NCBI GenBank assembly: GCA_019638795.1
Contig: JAHBTB010000009.1
Location: 29,462 to 93,461 of the forward strand
Source of the DNA: Fimbriimonadaceae bacterium
Lineage (GTDB): Bacteria; Armatimonadota; Fimbriimonadia; Fimbriimonadales; Fimbriimonadaceae
DNA length: 64,000 bases
Direction: 5' to 3'
Positions 57,021-64,000 of this stretch are shown in pieces (the stretch's first letter is position 1; every line of letters starts with the position of its first letter). Under the pieces are notes generated by a model. It had not been told where the DNA came from and made no database searches. It saw only the letters and a program-made list of their open reading frames with translations. The position numbers and the translations under genes are program-made.

Positions 57021-59609
57021 CTAGACCGGAGTCATCTGGAGCCAGTCTGGACCGACCTTGGCGTCGACCTCGACGGGCACCGACAGGGGCAGGCAGCCCT
57101 CCATCGCCCGGCGGACCGGTCCCATCAACTCCTCACGGTCGTCGGCCATTTCGAAGAGGAGCTCGTCGTGGACCTGGAGAAGCATCCTTGTCGGCGACGG
57201 GCCCAAGAGCTTTCTCACGTCCAGCATCGCCAGCTTGATCATGTCCGCCGCCGTGCCCTGTAACGGCGCGTTCATCGCTTGGCGCTCGGCGTACTTGCGC
57301 ATCTGCTGGTTGCCTGCGTGGATGTCGCTGAAGTACCGCCGCCGGCCGCATGCCGTGACGGTGAAGCCCTTGCTCCGCGCCTCCTCGATGATGCCGTCGG
57401 TGTAGGCCTTTACCTTGGGGAAACGCTCGTTGTACTGTTGGATGAGCGCCCGGGCCTCCGCCACCCCGAATCCGACCCCCAATTGGTTCGCCAGACCAAA
57501 ATCGGTCACGCCATAGAGCACCGCGTAGTTGAGCATCTTGGCCAGGCCTCGCTGGTGTTTGTCCACCGCGTCCTGGCCGACGTTGAACATGAGGGAGGCG
57601 GTGACGGTGTGGACGTCGACGCCGGTTTCAAACGCCTGGACCAAAGCTTCGTCGCGGCAGAAGTGGGCCAAGACCCGCAGTTCGATCTGCGAATAGTCGA
57701 AGGAGCCAAGGGTCGTGCCAGGTCCGGCGACAAACGCCCGCCGGACCGTCCGGCCCAGCTCAGTCCGGATCGGGATGTTCTGGAGGTTCGGGTCGATGCT
57801 GCTCAGCCGGCCCGTCGCCGCGACCGTCTGGTTGTACGTCGTGTGGATGCGCCCGTCCGCCTCGACCATCTTGGGCAGGGCGTCGGCATACGTGCTCTTG
57901 AGCTTGGTCAACTCCCGATAGGTAAGGATCTCCCCCGCGACAGGGTACGCCGGGGCAAGCTCCGAAAGAACCTCCGCCCCGGTCGCATAGCCGGTCTTCG
58001 TTTTCTTCGGCCCCGGTAGCCCTAGCTTCTCAAAGAGCACTTCGCCGATCTGTTTGGGCGACCCGATGTTGAACTCCGTCCCGGCCAACTCGTAAACCTT
58101 GGCCTGAGACTGCTCGATCGCGACCTGGAGTTGCTTGCTGAACTCGCGCAGGTCGTCGGTGTTGACCATGATCCCGGCCTGTTCCATCTCGGCGAGGATG
58201 GGGACCAGAGGCAATTCGATCTCCTTCAGTACTTTCGTCTGCCCCTCCAGGTCGACCCGGGCCTCCATCACGGGGACCAAGGCGAGGAGTGACGCGGCCT
58301 GGAGTTCAGGGCTGGCAGGAGGGTCCATGTCCAGATAGCCATGGACGAGGTCGCCGAGGTCGTAGTTGCTCCGTCCGCTCTGCAACACGTATGCCGCGAG
58401 GGTCGCGTCGAAGCGGGGTGTCGCGAGGGCACCGGCACGCTTGAGCAGAGGCTTCGTCTCGTGGGCGACCAACTGGCCCGGCCGGTCTTCGACCAGCCGC
58501 CGGCAGGTCTCCCAGTCCACCACCCTCACGTCTTCTCCGACGGCGACAAAGGCCTCGGGGGGTTCCTCGTCGAACATGGCCGCCTGGGCCGCGCGCGGCG
58601 GGGTGACGACGGCGTACGGGTGTCGGCCGACCCATTGGCTGAGCAACATCCAGCTTGCCTTGCCTTCGTGGAGGTTGGCCCTCACCGGCTCCCGCTCCAC
58701 GCTCGCGACGGTCGGCGCCTCGTCTCCCGCGACCAGGTAGGGGGCCATCACCGCGTCCAGCCGCTTCGCGTGAGTGCGGAACTCCCAGCCCAGCATCGCC
58801 GCCTTCGACTCTTCCAGGCTTGCCCGGGTGATCGCGTATGGTGCGAAGTCATATTCGACGGGGGCGTCGCGGACGATCGTCGCCAGCCACTTGCTCTTGA
58901 ACATCTGGTCGACGTTCGGCGCGATCTTCTTCCAAAACTTCTCCTCGACCTCGTCTTGCCGCCTGACCATCTCCTCGACCGGCCCGAACTTTTGGATCAA
59001 GAGCTTCGCACTCTTGTCGCCGATGCCCGGGACGCCCGGGATGTTGTCGCTCGTGTCACCCACCAGGGCCTTGTAGTCGGGAACGAATTCGGGGCCGAAC
59101 CCATACCGCTCGTACACCTGTTCGGGGCCGTAGACAAGGACGTCGGTGACGCCGCGCCTCGTCGTCATCACCCGGACGCTTTCGTCGACGAGCTGCAGGC
59201 TGTCCAGGTCGCCCGTGACGATCGTCGTGTCGTATCCGTTTTCTTCTGCCTTCTTGCTGATCGTGCCGACCACGTCGTCCGCTTCGTAACCGACCAGTTC
59301 CACATACGGGATCCGGAGGTCGGCGATCAGCTCGCGGCAGGCTTCGAGCTGGGTGCTGAGTTCGGCCGGGGTCTCTCTCCGCGTCCCCTTGTACTCGGCG
59401 TAGTCGGTGTGGCGGAACGTTTTGCCCGGTGCGTCGAGGGCGATGACCAGGGCGTCGGGCTTCTGCTCAAAGATGAGCATGAGCATGGCGGTGAAGCCAA
59501 AGAGCGCGTTGGTCGGCCGGCCGTCGGCGGTGCTGAGGTATCCGGTGCCGTAGAAGGCCCGGAACAACAGGCTGTATCCGTCGATGATGACGAGCTTCTT
59601 CCGGGCCAT
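57021..59609 (-). CDS. polA: DNA polymerase I without an active proofreading site
   Basis: An 862-residue family A polymerase. The 5'-nuclease domain (1-290) starts ARKKLVIIDGYSLLFRAFYG and contains VTGDLDSLQLVDE and the helix-hairpin PGVPGIGDKSAKLLIQKFG. The middle 3'-5' exonuclease fold (about 300-470) has lost the DxE motif and other DEDD acids (AHETKPLLKRAG in place of NxKxD), so proofreading is expected to be absent, as in Taq. Polymerase motifs A (DYSQIELRVLAHF), B (KMLNYAVLYGVTDFGLA) and C (LQVHDELLFE) are intact. The ATG at 59609 is preferred over an in-frame codon at 59657. It lies 44 bases after gyrB. Confidence 0.96.
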   Translation of the reverse strand: MARKKLVIIDGYSLLFRAFYGTGYLSTADGRPTNALFGFTAMLMLIFEQKPDALVIALDAPGKTFRHTDYAEYKGTRRETPAELSTQLEACRELIADLRIPYVELVGYEADDVVGTISKKAEENGYDTTIVTGDLDSLQLVDESVRVMTTRRGVTDVLVYGPEQVYERYGFGPEFVPDYKALVGDTSDNIPGVPGIGDKSAKLLIQKFGPVEEMVRRQDEVEEKFWKKIAPNVDQMFKSKWLATIVRDAPVEYDFAPYAITRASLEESKAAMLGWEFRTHAKRLDAVMAPYLVAGDEAPTVASVEREPVRANLHEGKASWMLLSQWVGRHPYAVVTPPRAAQAAMFDEEPPEAFVAVGEDVRVVDWETCRRLVEDRPGQLVAHETKPLLKRAGALATPRFDATLAAYVLQSGRSNYDLGDLVHGYLDMDPPASPELQAASLLALVPVMEARVDLEGQTKVLKEIELPLVPILAEMEQAGIMVNTDDLREFSKQLQVAIEQSQAKVYELAGTEFNIGSPKQIGEVLFEKLGLPGPKKTKTGYATGAEVLSELAPAYPVAGEILTYRELTKLKSTYADALPKMVEADGRIHTTYNQTVAATGRLSSIDPNLQNIPIRTELGRTVRRAFVAGPGTTLGSFDYSQIELRVLAHFCRDEALVQAFETGVDVHTVTASLMFNVGQDAVDKHQRGLAKMLNYAVLYGVTDFGLANQLGVGFGVAEARALIQQYNERFPKVKAYTDGIIEEARSKGFTVTACGRRRYFSDIHAGNQQMRKYAERQAMNAPLQGTAADMIKLAMLDVRKLLGPSPTRMLLQVHDELLFEMADDREELMGPVRRAMEGCLPLSVPVEVDAKVGPDWLQMTPV

Positions 59610-59653
59610 GGCGGCGGGCAGGTTACCTGCCGGCCCGCGCCCACCGGGGCGCG

Positions 59654-61738
59654 TCAATAGTGCCAGTCAATGTCCGTCTTGTTCGCGTGCTTGATGATGA
59701 AGTCGCGTCGCGGCTCCACCTTGTCGCCCATCAACCGGCTGAACATCAGCTCGATGTCCGTGTCGAACTCGCGGTCGTACTCCACCCTCACGAGCTTGCG
59801 GTTTTCCTGCCGCATCGTCGTCTCTTCAAGCTCTTCGGAGTTCATTTCACCCAGACCTTTGAAGCGGGTGACCGACACGTTTTTCTTCTTCTTCAGGGTC
59901 TTCAGCAACTCGTCGCGTTCCTCGATGGTCTGCGCATAGTGCCGCTCGTTGTTGCCGACCTTGATGACAAAAAGGGGCGGCTGGGCCAGATAGACGTACC
60001 CCTCGGTGATGAGCGGCTTCATGTATCGGTAGAAGAACGTCAGCAAGAGGGTCCTGATGTGTTCGCCGTCCACATCGGCGTCCGTCATGATGATGACCTT
60101 GTGATAGCGGAGCTTCTGGAGGTCGAAGTTCTTGCTCTCACCCTTGCCGTTGCCGTTCCCGTTGGCCTGCAGGTCTTCGTCGGTGACGCGTCCCGCCTCG
60201 ACCGCGATACCCGCCCCTAAGGCAGCGATGAGCGACTTGATCTCCTCGTTGTCGAGGGCCTTGTCCAGGCGCGCCTTTTCGACGTTCAGGATCTTGCCGC
60301 GCAAGGGCAGCAACGCCTGGGTGGCCCGGTCGCGGGCCTGCTTCACCGTACCGCCGGCCGAGTCGCCCTCGACCAGGAAGATCTCGCACTGGGTCGGGTC
60401 CTTGCTGACACAGTCGCTGAGCTTGCCGGGAAGGCCGAAGCTGTCCATCGCGCTGCTCCGCTTGACCGCTTCGGCGGCCTTGCGGGCCTCTTCACGCGCC
60501 CGCTGGGCGAGCATGGCCTTGTCGACGATCCGCTTGCCGACGCTCGGGTTCTCCTCCAAATACGTGGCCAGGCCGTCACCGACCAGCGAGTTGGTCGCAC
60601 CCTGGACCTCTGGGGTCACGAGCTTGACCTTGTCCTGGGAGTTGTAGCTGGGGTTGGAGAGCTTGAGCGCGATCACGGCGGTCAGGCCCTCGGCGACGTC
60701 GTCCGCGGTCAGGTTCTTGTCCTTCTCTTTCAGGAAGTTCATCTTCCGCGCGTAGGCGTTGATCACGCGGGTCATCGCCTGGCTGAACCCGCTGACGTGG
60801 GTGCCCCCGTCCGGCTGGTGGATGTTGTTGCTGTAGGCGAGGATGTTGGTGTGGTAGCCCGTGTTGTACTGGATCGCCACCTCGATCTCCATCCCTTCCC
60901 TGACCCGGTGGAAGTAGATCGGCTTGTGGATGGCGTCCTCGGCCTCGTTCATGTCTTCGGCCAACTGCACGATGCCCCGGTCGAACTTGAAGACCTCGTT
61001 TTCCTCGGGCTCCAAGTCGCTGGTGATCTCCAGCTGGAGCTTCGGGTTCAGGTAGGCGATCTCTTTCATCCGCCGTTTGATGACGTGGATGTCGTGCTTG
61101 GTCTCGGTCAAGACCGTCGCGTCGGGCATCCAGTGTTGGGTGGTGCCGGTGCCCTCGGACGTCCCGACCACCTCGACGTCGGTGACGGGGACGCCCTGTT
61201 CAAACCTCTGCCGGTAGAGCTTACCGTCGCGCTTGACCGTCGAGACCATCCAGGCCGAGAGCGCGTTGGTGCAACTGACGCCGACGCCGTGCAGGCCACC
61301 GGAGACCTTGTAGCCGCCCCCGTCGCCGAACTTGCCGCCGGCGTGGAGCTTGGTCATGACGATCGTCAGGGCGCTGATGCCCTCGTCAGCGTGGATGTCG
61401 ACGGGGATGCCGCGGCCGTTGTCCTCGTGACTGACCGACCCGTCCGCGTACATATGGACCTTGATGTTGTCGCAGTACCCGGCCAAGGACTCGTCGACAC
61501 CGTTGTCGAGGACTTCCCGGAACATTTGGTGGAGGCCTTTCCGACCGTTGTCGCCGACGTACATGCCGGGACGGAGCCGTACGGCCTCAAGACCTTCGAG
61601 GACACGAATGTTGCTGGCGTCGTAGGTGCCTTCGACCTTCTGGGCTAGCGTCTCGTCTTCCCCGGCCTCGTGAGACTCGACGTGACTCTCGTTCTCGTTG
61701 GCGGGCTGGTTCTCGGCGTCGTCTTTGGGTGCGGACAT
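59654..61738 (-). CDS. gyrB: DNA gyrase subunit B
   Basis: A 694-residue GHKL/TOPRIM ATPase subunit. The first 40 residues are an acidic, low-complexity extension. ATP-site landmarks are FREVLDNGVDESLAGYC, HEDNGRGIPVDIH and GGLHGVGVSCTNAL. The TOPRIM domain has EIFLVEGDSAGGTVKQARD and VIIMTDADVDGEHIRTLLL, and the end is HANKTDIDWHY. A short Gly/Asn-rich insert (ANGNGNGKGESKN) lies in the TOPRIM domain. The ATG at 61738 is preferred. It is followed by polA; gyrA is not in the window. Confidence 0.95.
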   Translation of the reverse strand: MSAPKDDAENQPANENESHVESHEAGEDETLAQKVEGTYDASNIRVLEGLEAVRLRPGMYVGDNGRKGLHQMFREVLDNGVDESLAGYCDNIKVHMYADGSVSHEDNGRGIPVDIHADEGISALTIVMTKLHAGGKFGDGGGYKVSGGLHGVGVSCTNALSAWMVSTVKRDGKLYRQRFEQGVPVTDVEVVGTSEGTGTTQHWMPDATVLTETKHDIHVIKRRMKEIAYLNPKLQLEITSDLEPEENEVFKFDRGIVQLAEDMNEAEDAIHKPIYFHRVREGMEIEVAIQYNTGYHTNILAYSNNIHQPDGGTHVSGFSQAMTRVINAYARKMNFLKEKDKNLTADDVAEGLTAVIALKLSNPSYNSQDKVKLVTPEVQGATNSLVGDGLATYLEENPSVGKRIVDKAMLAQRAREEARKAAEAVKRSSAMDSFGLPGKLSDCVSKDPTQCEIFLVEGDSAGGTVKQARDRATQALLPLRGKILNVEKARLDKALDNEEIKSLIAALGAGIAVEAGRVTDEDLQANGNGNGKGESKNFDLQKLRYHKVIIMTDADVDGEHIRTLLLTFFYRYMKPLITEGYVYLAQPPLFVIKVGNNERHYAQTIEERDELLKTLKKKKNVSVTRFKGLGEMNSEELEETTMRQENRKLVRVEYDREFDTDIELMFSRLMGDKVEPRRDFIIKHANKTDIDWHY

Positions 61739-61839
61739 GGTCGGTAAAGAGGGTTTTTGGGCTCGCAATGAACCCAGATGACACCCCCGATTGTACCTGG
61801 GCCGGGCCTACCCGGGCGTCGAGTCCCTACCCGCCTGCG

Positions 61840-62607
61840 TCAGGCCTGACCGTTACCCTGGCCGAGGCGCTTCTCCAGCGCCTCAAGCTGCTCGTCGACG
61901 CTCTGCGTCGCCGCCGGGGTGGTCGCCTGAATGTTCGGGGCGGCCAAGCCGAGCTTTTCTTCGAGCTTGCGCAGTTCTTCGTCGGCGGCGAAGTCCATGG
62001 CCTGGTCCTCCATGGCCATCATCTTGCCCTGGACGCTGCCCGCCATCATCTCGGTGCGGGCGGCGGCCTCCGCCTGCTTGTCCTTGATGCGGTCGCGGGC
62101 GGCGGCGAAGCTACCCTCGTACTCGTTCTCAAAAGTCAGGCCCTCGAGAGCCTTGCTGATCGACGTCTGGATTTGCGCCTGCTTCCACTGGGCCTTCATC
62201 GCCAGGGCTTCGGCGGTCTTGCGGCGGACGTCCTCCTCTTGGCGCTTGATCGCGACCTTGACCGTCTCGACCGTCTCGACCGCCTGGGCCAAGGTGGTCT
62301 TCAGGGTCTCGATCGTCTGGTCGTTGTTGGCCTTTTCACGCAGGAACTGCTTGGCCAGTTCGCGGTTGCCCTGGCGGAGGGCCGTGCTCGCCTGCTGCTC
62401 CAGTTGGGCGCTCTTGCGGTTAGCCTCGTCAAGCATGCCCTGCAAGCGGTTCTTTTGGGTGATCGCTTGGACGGCCTTCTCACGGTTGCCGATCAGGGCC
62501 TGCTGCATGTCGCGACGGGCCTGGTCCAGCATGATGTCTGGGTCTTCCAGGTTGTCCATCGTCTTGTTGAACAACGCCTTCAGCCAGTTGAAAAATCGTT
62601 TGAACAA
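61840..62607 (-). CDS. pspA: PspA/IM30-family membrane-maintenance protein
   Basis: A 255-residue coiled-coil protein. It opens FKRFFNWLKALFNKTMDNLE (amphipathic membrane-binding helix) and then DPDIMLDQARRDMQQALIGN; long helices (residues 25-220) fill the rest, and the end (VDEQLEALEKRLGQ) is the usual C-terminal helix. PspA and Vipp1 form ESCRT-III-like polymers that stabilise inner membranes. The TTG at 62607 is preferred: a ggggtg ribosome site lies about 8 bases ahead, and the promoter -10 at 62635-62640 would put the transcript start near 62628, too close for the GTG at 62616 and excluding the open frame to 62760. Confidence 0.92.
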   Translation of the reverse strand: MFKRFFNWLKALFNKTMDNLEDPDIMLDQARRDMQQALIGNREKAVQAITQKNRLQGMLDEANRKSAQLEQQASTALRQGNRELAKQFLREKANNDQTIETLKTTLAQAVETVETVKVAIKRQEEDVRRKTAEALAMKAQWKQAQIQTSISKALEGLTFENEYEGSFAAARDRIKDKQAEAAARTEMMAGSVQGKMMAMEDQAMDFAADEELRKLEEKLGLAAPNIQATTPAATQSVDEQLEALEKRLGQGNGQA

Positions 62608-62915
62608 AATCGGCACCCCGAGGACGGTCGAACGATTATACAACTTCGGTCGCTGAGGGTTGCCCCAGGCACCCAACGGGGGGCCGACGGCCCCAAAACA
62701 ATCCGTCAAGTACACTGGGGCGCACATGGGGCTCCGGGTCGCATACGTGCCTGGCCCCACCGCGGCGTCGAAGGTCCAGGCCCAAACTGACTGACCTGAG
62801 TGACCCTCCGCATAAGGTCTTGGACCCTCGTCATATCCTCACTCATGTCCCAGGCGATCCGGTATTCCTGTCGAGACCCTCACGTGCGGTGAAGGCGACA
62901 ATCAAGTAAAGTCCC
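62608..62915. other. Intergenic region between pspA and a glycosyltransferase gene
   Basis: This gap of about 300 bases holds the pspA promoter at its left end. The rest shows no gene, tRNA or strong hairpin with a T-run. A gcccc-rich inverted patch (ggggggccgacggcccc, around 62680-62696) could form a short stem. The glycosyltransferase start at 62916 or 62928 has a weak ribosome site. Confidence 0.5.
62635..62640 (-). promoter_or_regulatory. -10 box of the pspA promoter
   Basis: On the minus strand this reads TATAAT, a perfect -10 hexamer. No good -35 is found 16-18 bases upstream, which suggests activator dependence or an extended -10 contact (gttgtataat). It sits about 28 bases before the preferred TTG start, leaving a leader of about 20 bases. 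Confidence 0.6.
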
Positions 62916-63977
62916 ATGACTTCAGATATGTCGCTGAGAATCGTCTACTTGTACTCAGGGGCGGGAGAAACCAACGTGCAGCGCCTTGAGGCGCTGAAAC
63001 GCCTGGGGCATTCGGTCGAGTCAATCGCTTGGAAGCCTTTGATGTCAAGCCATGCGAAGGCAGAACTGTTCCATCGCGAGACTGGGGGCGTCTTCTTTGC
63101 CCGCCGCTATGACCAGGCCGTTTGGGAGCAAATCAAGGGCCGGGACTTTGACATCCTCTGGGTCGACCACGGAGAGTTCACGTCACCTTGGCTTCTTCGC
63201 CGAGTCCGAGACAAGGGCATGAAATCCGTCCTATTCAATGTCGACGATGGTTTTGGCTGGCGCGACAGGTTGCTTTGGACCACGTTTAAGCGCGCGATCA
63301 AGGAGTACGACCTGGTCGCGGTGCGGCGCCAACCAAACGTTGGTGAGGCCCTAGCCCGCGGGGCACGGGACGCCATGTTTGTCTGGCGACCGGCCGACGA
63401 AATCGCCCATCGACGGCGTGACTTCACGGAGGAAGAGTTGGCCCCCTATCGGTCTGACGTCTTGTTCTTGGGGACGTGGATGAAGGGTCGGGGCGCGTTT
63501 CTCAACGAGCTCATTAGGCTCGGCGTGCCGTTGACGATCGTCGGAGGCAGGTGGAACAAGGCCCCCGAGTTTGAGGACCTCAAACCGTACGTCCGGTCAG
63601 GCCACACGAAGTCCGACGACGAGTACGCAAAGTGGGTGCAGGCGGCGAAAATCTGTATCGGTCTCCTGTCACATGGCAACCGCGACCTCCATACGGGTCG
63701 CAGCATCGAAGTCCCTATGCTCGGCACCGTGCTTTGTGCTGAACGGACGACCGAGCACTTGGAGCTGTACTGCGAAGGCGTGGAGGCGGTGTTCTGGGAC
63801 GACGCGGCAGAGTGCGCCCAGAAGTGCAAGGAGTTACTGGCTGATCCCGGACGGTTGGCAGCGATGGCCGACGCGGGACTGCGCCGCGTCTACGAAAACA
63901 AGACCCTGAACGAGCCGATCCTTGCAAAGATTCTCGATCGGGCGCTACATGGCGACACCAGCGCCGCGAAGAGGTAG
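62916..63977 (+). CDS. CgeB/GT-B-like glycosyltransferase
   Basis: A 353-residue protein (an ATG at residue 5, base 62928, is an alternative start). It begins SLRIVYLYSGAGETNVQRLE and has ILWVDHGEFTSPWLLRRVRD, VLFNVDDGFGWRDR and, in the second Rossmann domain, VLFLGTWMKGRGAFL, SGHTKSDDEYAKWVQAAKIC and GRSIEVPMLGTVLCAERTTE. The last block is the donor-side signature of the CgeB-like PF13524 group. It probably adds a sugar to a spore-coat-like, capsule or surface polymer; acceptor unknown. The stop at 63975-63977 is 23 bases from the right edge. Confidence 0.88.
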   Translation: MTSDMSLRIVYLYSGAGETNVQRLEALKRLGHSVESIAWKPLMSSHAKAELFHRETGGVFFARRYDQAVWEQIKGRDFDILWVDHGEFTSPWLLRRVRDKGMKSVLFNVDDGFGWRDRLLWTTFKRAIKEYDLVAVRRQPNVGEALARGARDAMFVWRPADEIAHRRRDFTEEELAPYRSDVLFLGTWMKGRGAFLNELIRLGVPLTIVGGRWNKAPEFEDLKPYVRSGHTKSDDEYAKWVQAAKICIGLLSHGNRDLHTGRSIEVPMLGTVLCAERTTEHLELYCEGVEAVFWDDAAECAQKCKELLADPGRLAAMADAGLRRVYENKTLNEPILAKILDRALHGDTSAAKR

Positions 63978-64000
63978 ACCGGCCCAGAAGCAGGTCCCTT

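Noticed and set aside
61739..61839. Possible small gene between gyrB and pspA
   Set aside because: The open frames there are short, lack a ribosome site and extend into neighbouring genes.
1..64000. CRISPR array, IS element, integrase or prophage remnant
   Set aside because: No regularly spaced direct repeats, transposase, integrase or phage structural motifs were seen; gene density and codon style are uniform.

Overview
The window is a gene-dense, high-GC (roughly 65%) stretch of a bacterial chromosome. Its genes are mostly housekeeping and many overlap by 4 bases (ATGA or GTGA). The organism is a diderm: it carries lpxB, lpxA and fabZ for lipid A, a flagellin, a chemotaxis operon and a SpoIIM-family membrane protein. 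Together with the many GTG/TTG starts and several secreted proteins without an obvious family, this fits a member of the Armatimonadota (Fimbriimonadia-like) best. That placement is inferred from gene content and style; no marker phylogeny could be run. No tRNA, rRNA, IS element, prophage or CRISPR array was seen.

Layout. 1-5754 (+): truncated polyprenyl diphosphate synthase, a small unknown protein, a zinc-ribbon membrane protein, a ChaN-like protein, rpsU (TTG start), ybeY, a diacylglycerol kinase fused to a PAP2-like domain, and a CNNM/CBS transporter-like protein. 5800-9399 (-): acyltransferase, rhomboid protease, yebC, serC. 9558-10899: polysaccharide deacetylase, then a PIN/AbrB toxin-antitoxin pair. 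10961-19185 (+): membrane-anchored iron-sulfur oxidoreductase, acpS, pstSCA behind a perfect pair of TTAACA Pho boxes, a methyltransferase and a secreted DNRLRE-type protein. 19196-22175 (-): Gfo/Idh oxidoreductase, tsaE, flagellin. 22360-24790 (+): sugar ABC permease with a large inserted domain, FmdB-type protein, tdk. 24772-26254 (-): two tandem secreted paralogues. 26366-30742 (+): HAD hydrolase, queA, MerR-like regulator, glycosyltransferase, membrane protein. 30654-34536 (-): an operon that reads like branched-chain amino-acid breakdown (E2 acyltransferase, class I amidotransferase, biotin carrier, unknown protein, HMG-CoA lyase). 34700-37916: isolated rplK, a stand-alone 5'-nucleotidase C-terminal domain, YbjQ, M48 protease, PhzF. 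37982-42681 (-): cheC-cheD-HDOD-cheB-cheR-cheY-cheX. 43083-45789 (+): a biotin-carrier-like protein without its biotinyl lysine, a pseudopilin-like protein, accC, nusB. 45786-52269: rimO, an NAGGN-type M42 peptidase, lpxB-lpxA-fabZ, DedA, a sigma factor. 52488-64000: spoIIM-like gene, two glycosyltransferases, a lipoprotein, zinc-ribbon proteins, polA, gyrB and pspA.

The most interesting region is 42680-45220. A divergent promoter region sits between the chemotaxis operon and the accC operon. On the accC side it holds a textbook intrinsic terminator ahead of the first gene, so it is either an attenuator or a short RNA gene. That first gene encodes an AccB-shaped protein whose biotin-accepting lysine is replaced by glycine. 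This resembles plant BADC proteins, which hold down acetyl-CoA carboxylase. A lysine-less carrier subunit co-transcribed with biotin carboxylase, behind a conditional terminator, would form a compact control module for fatty-acid synthesis. This is an inference that needs testing.
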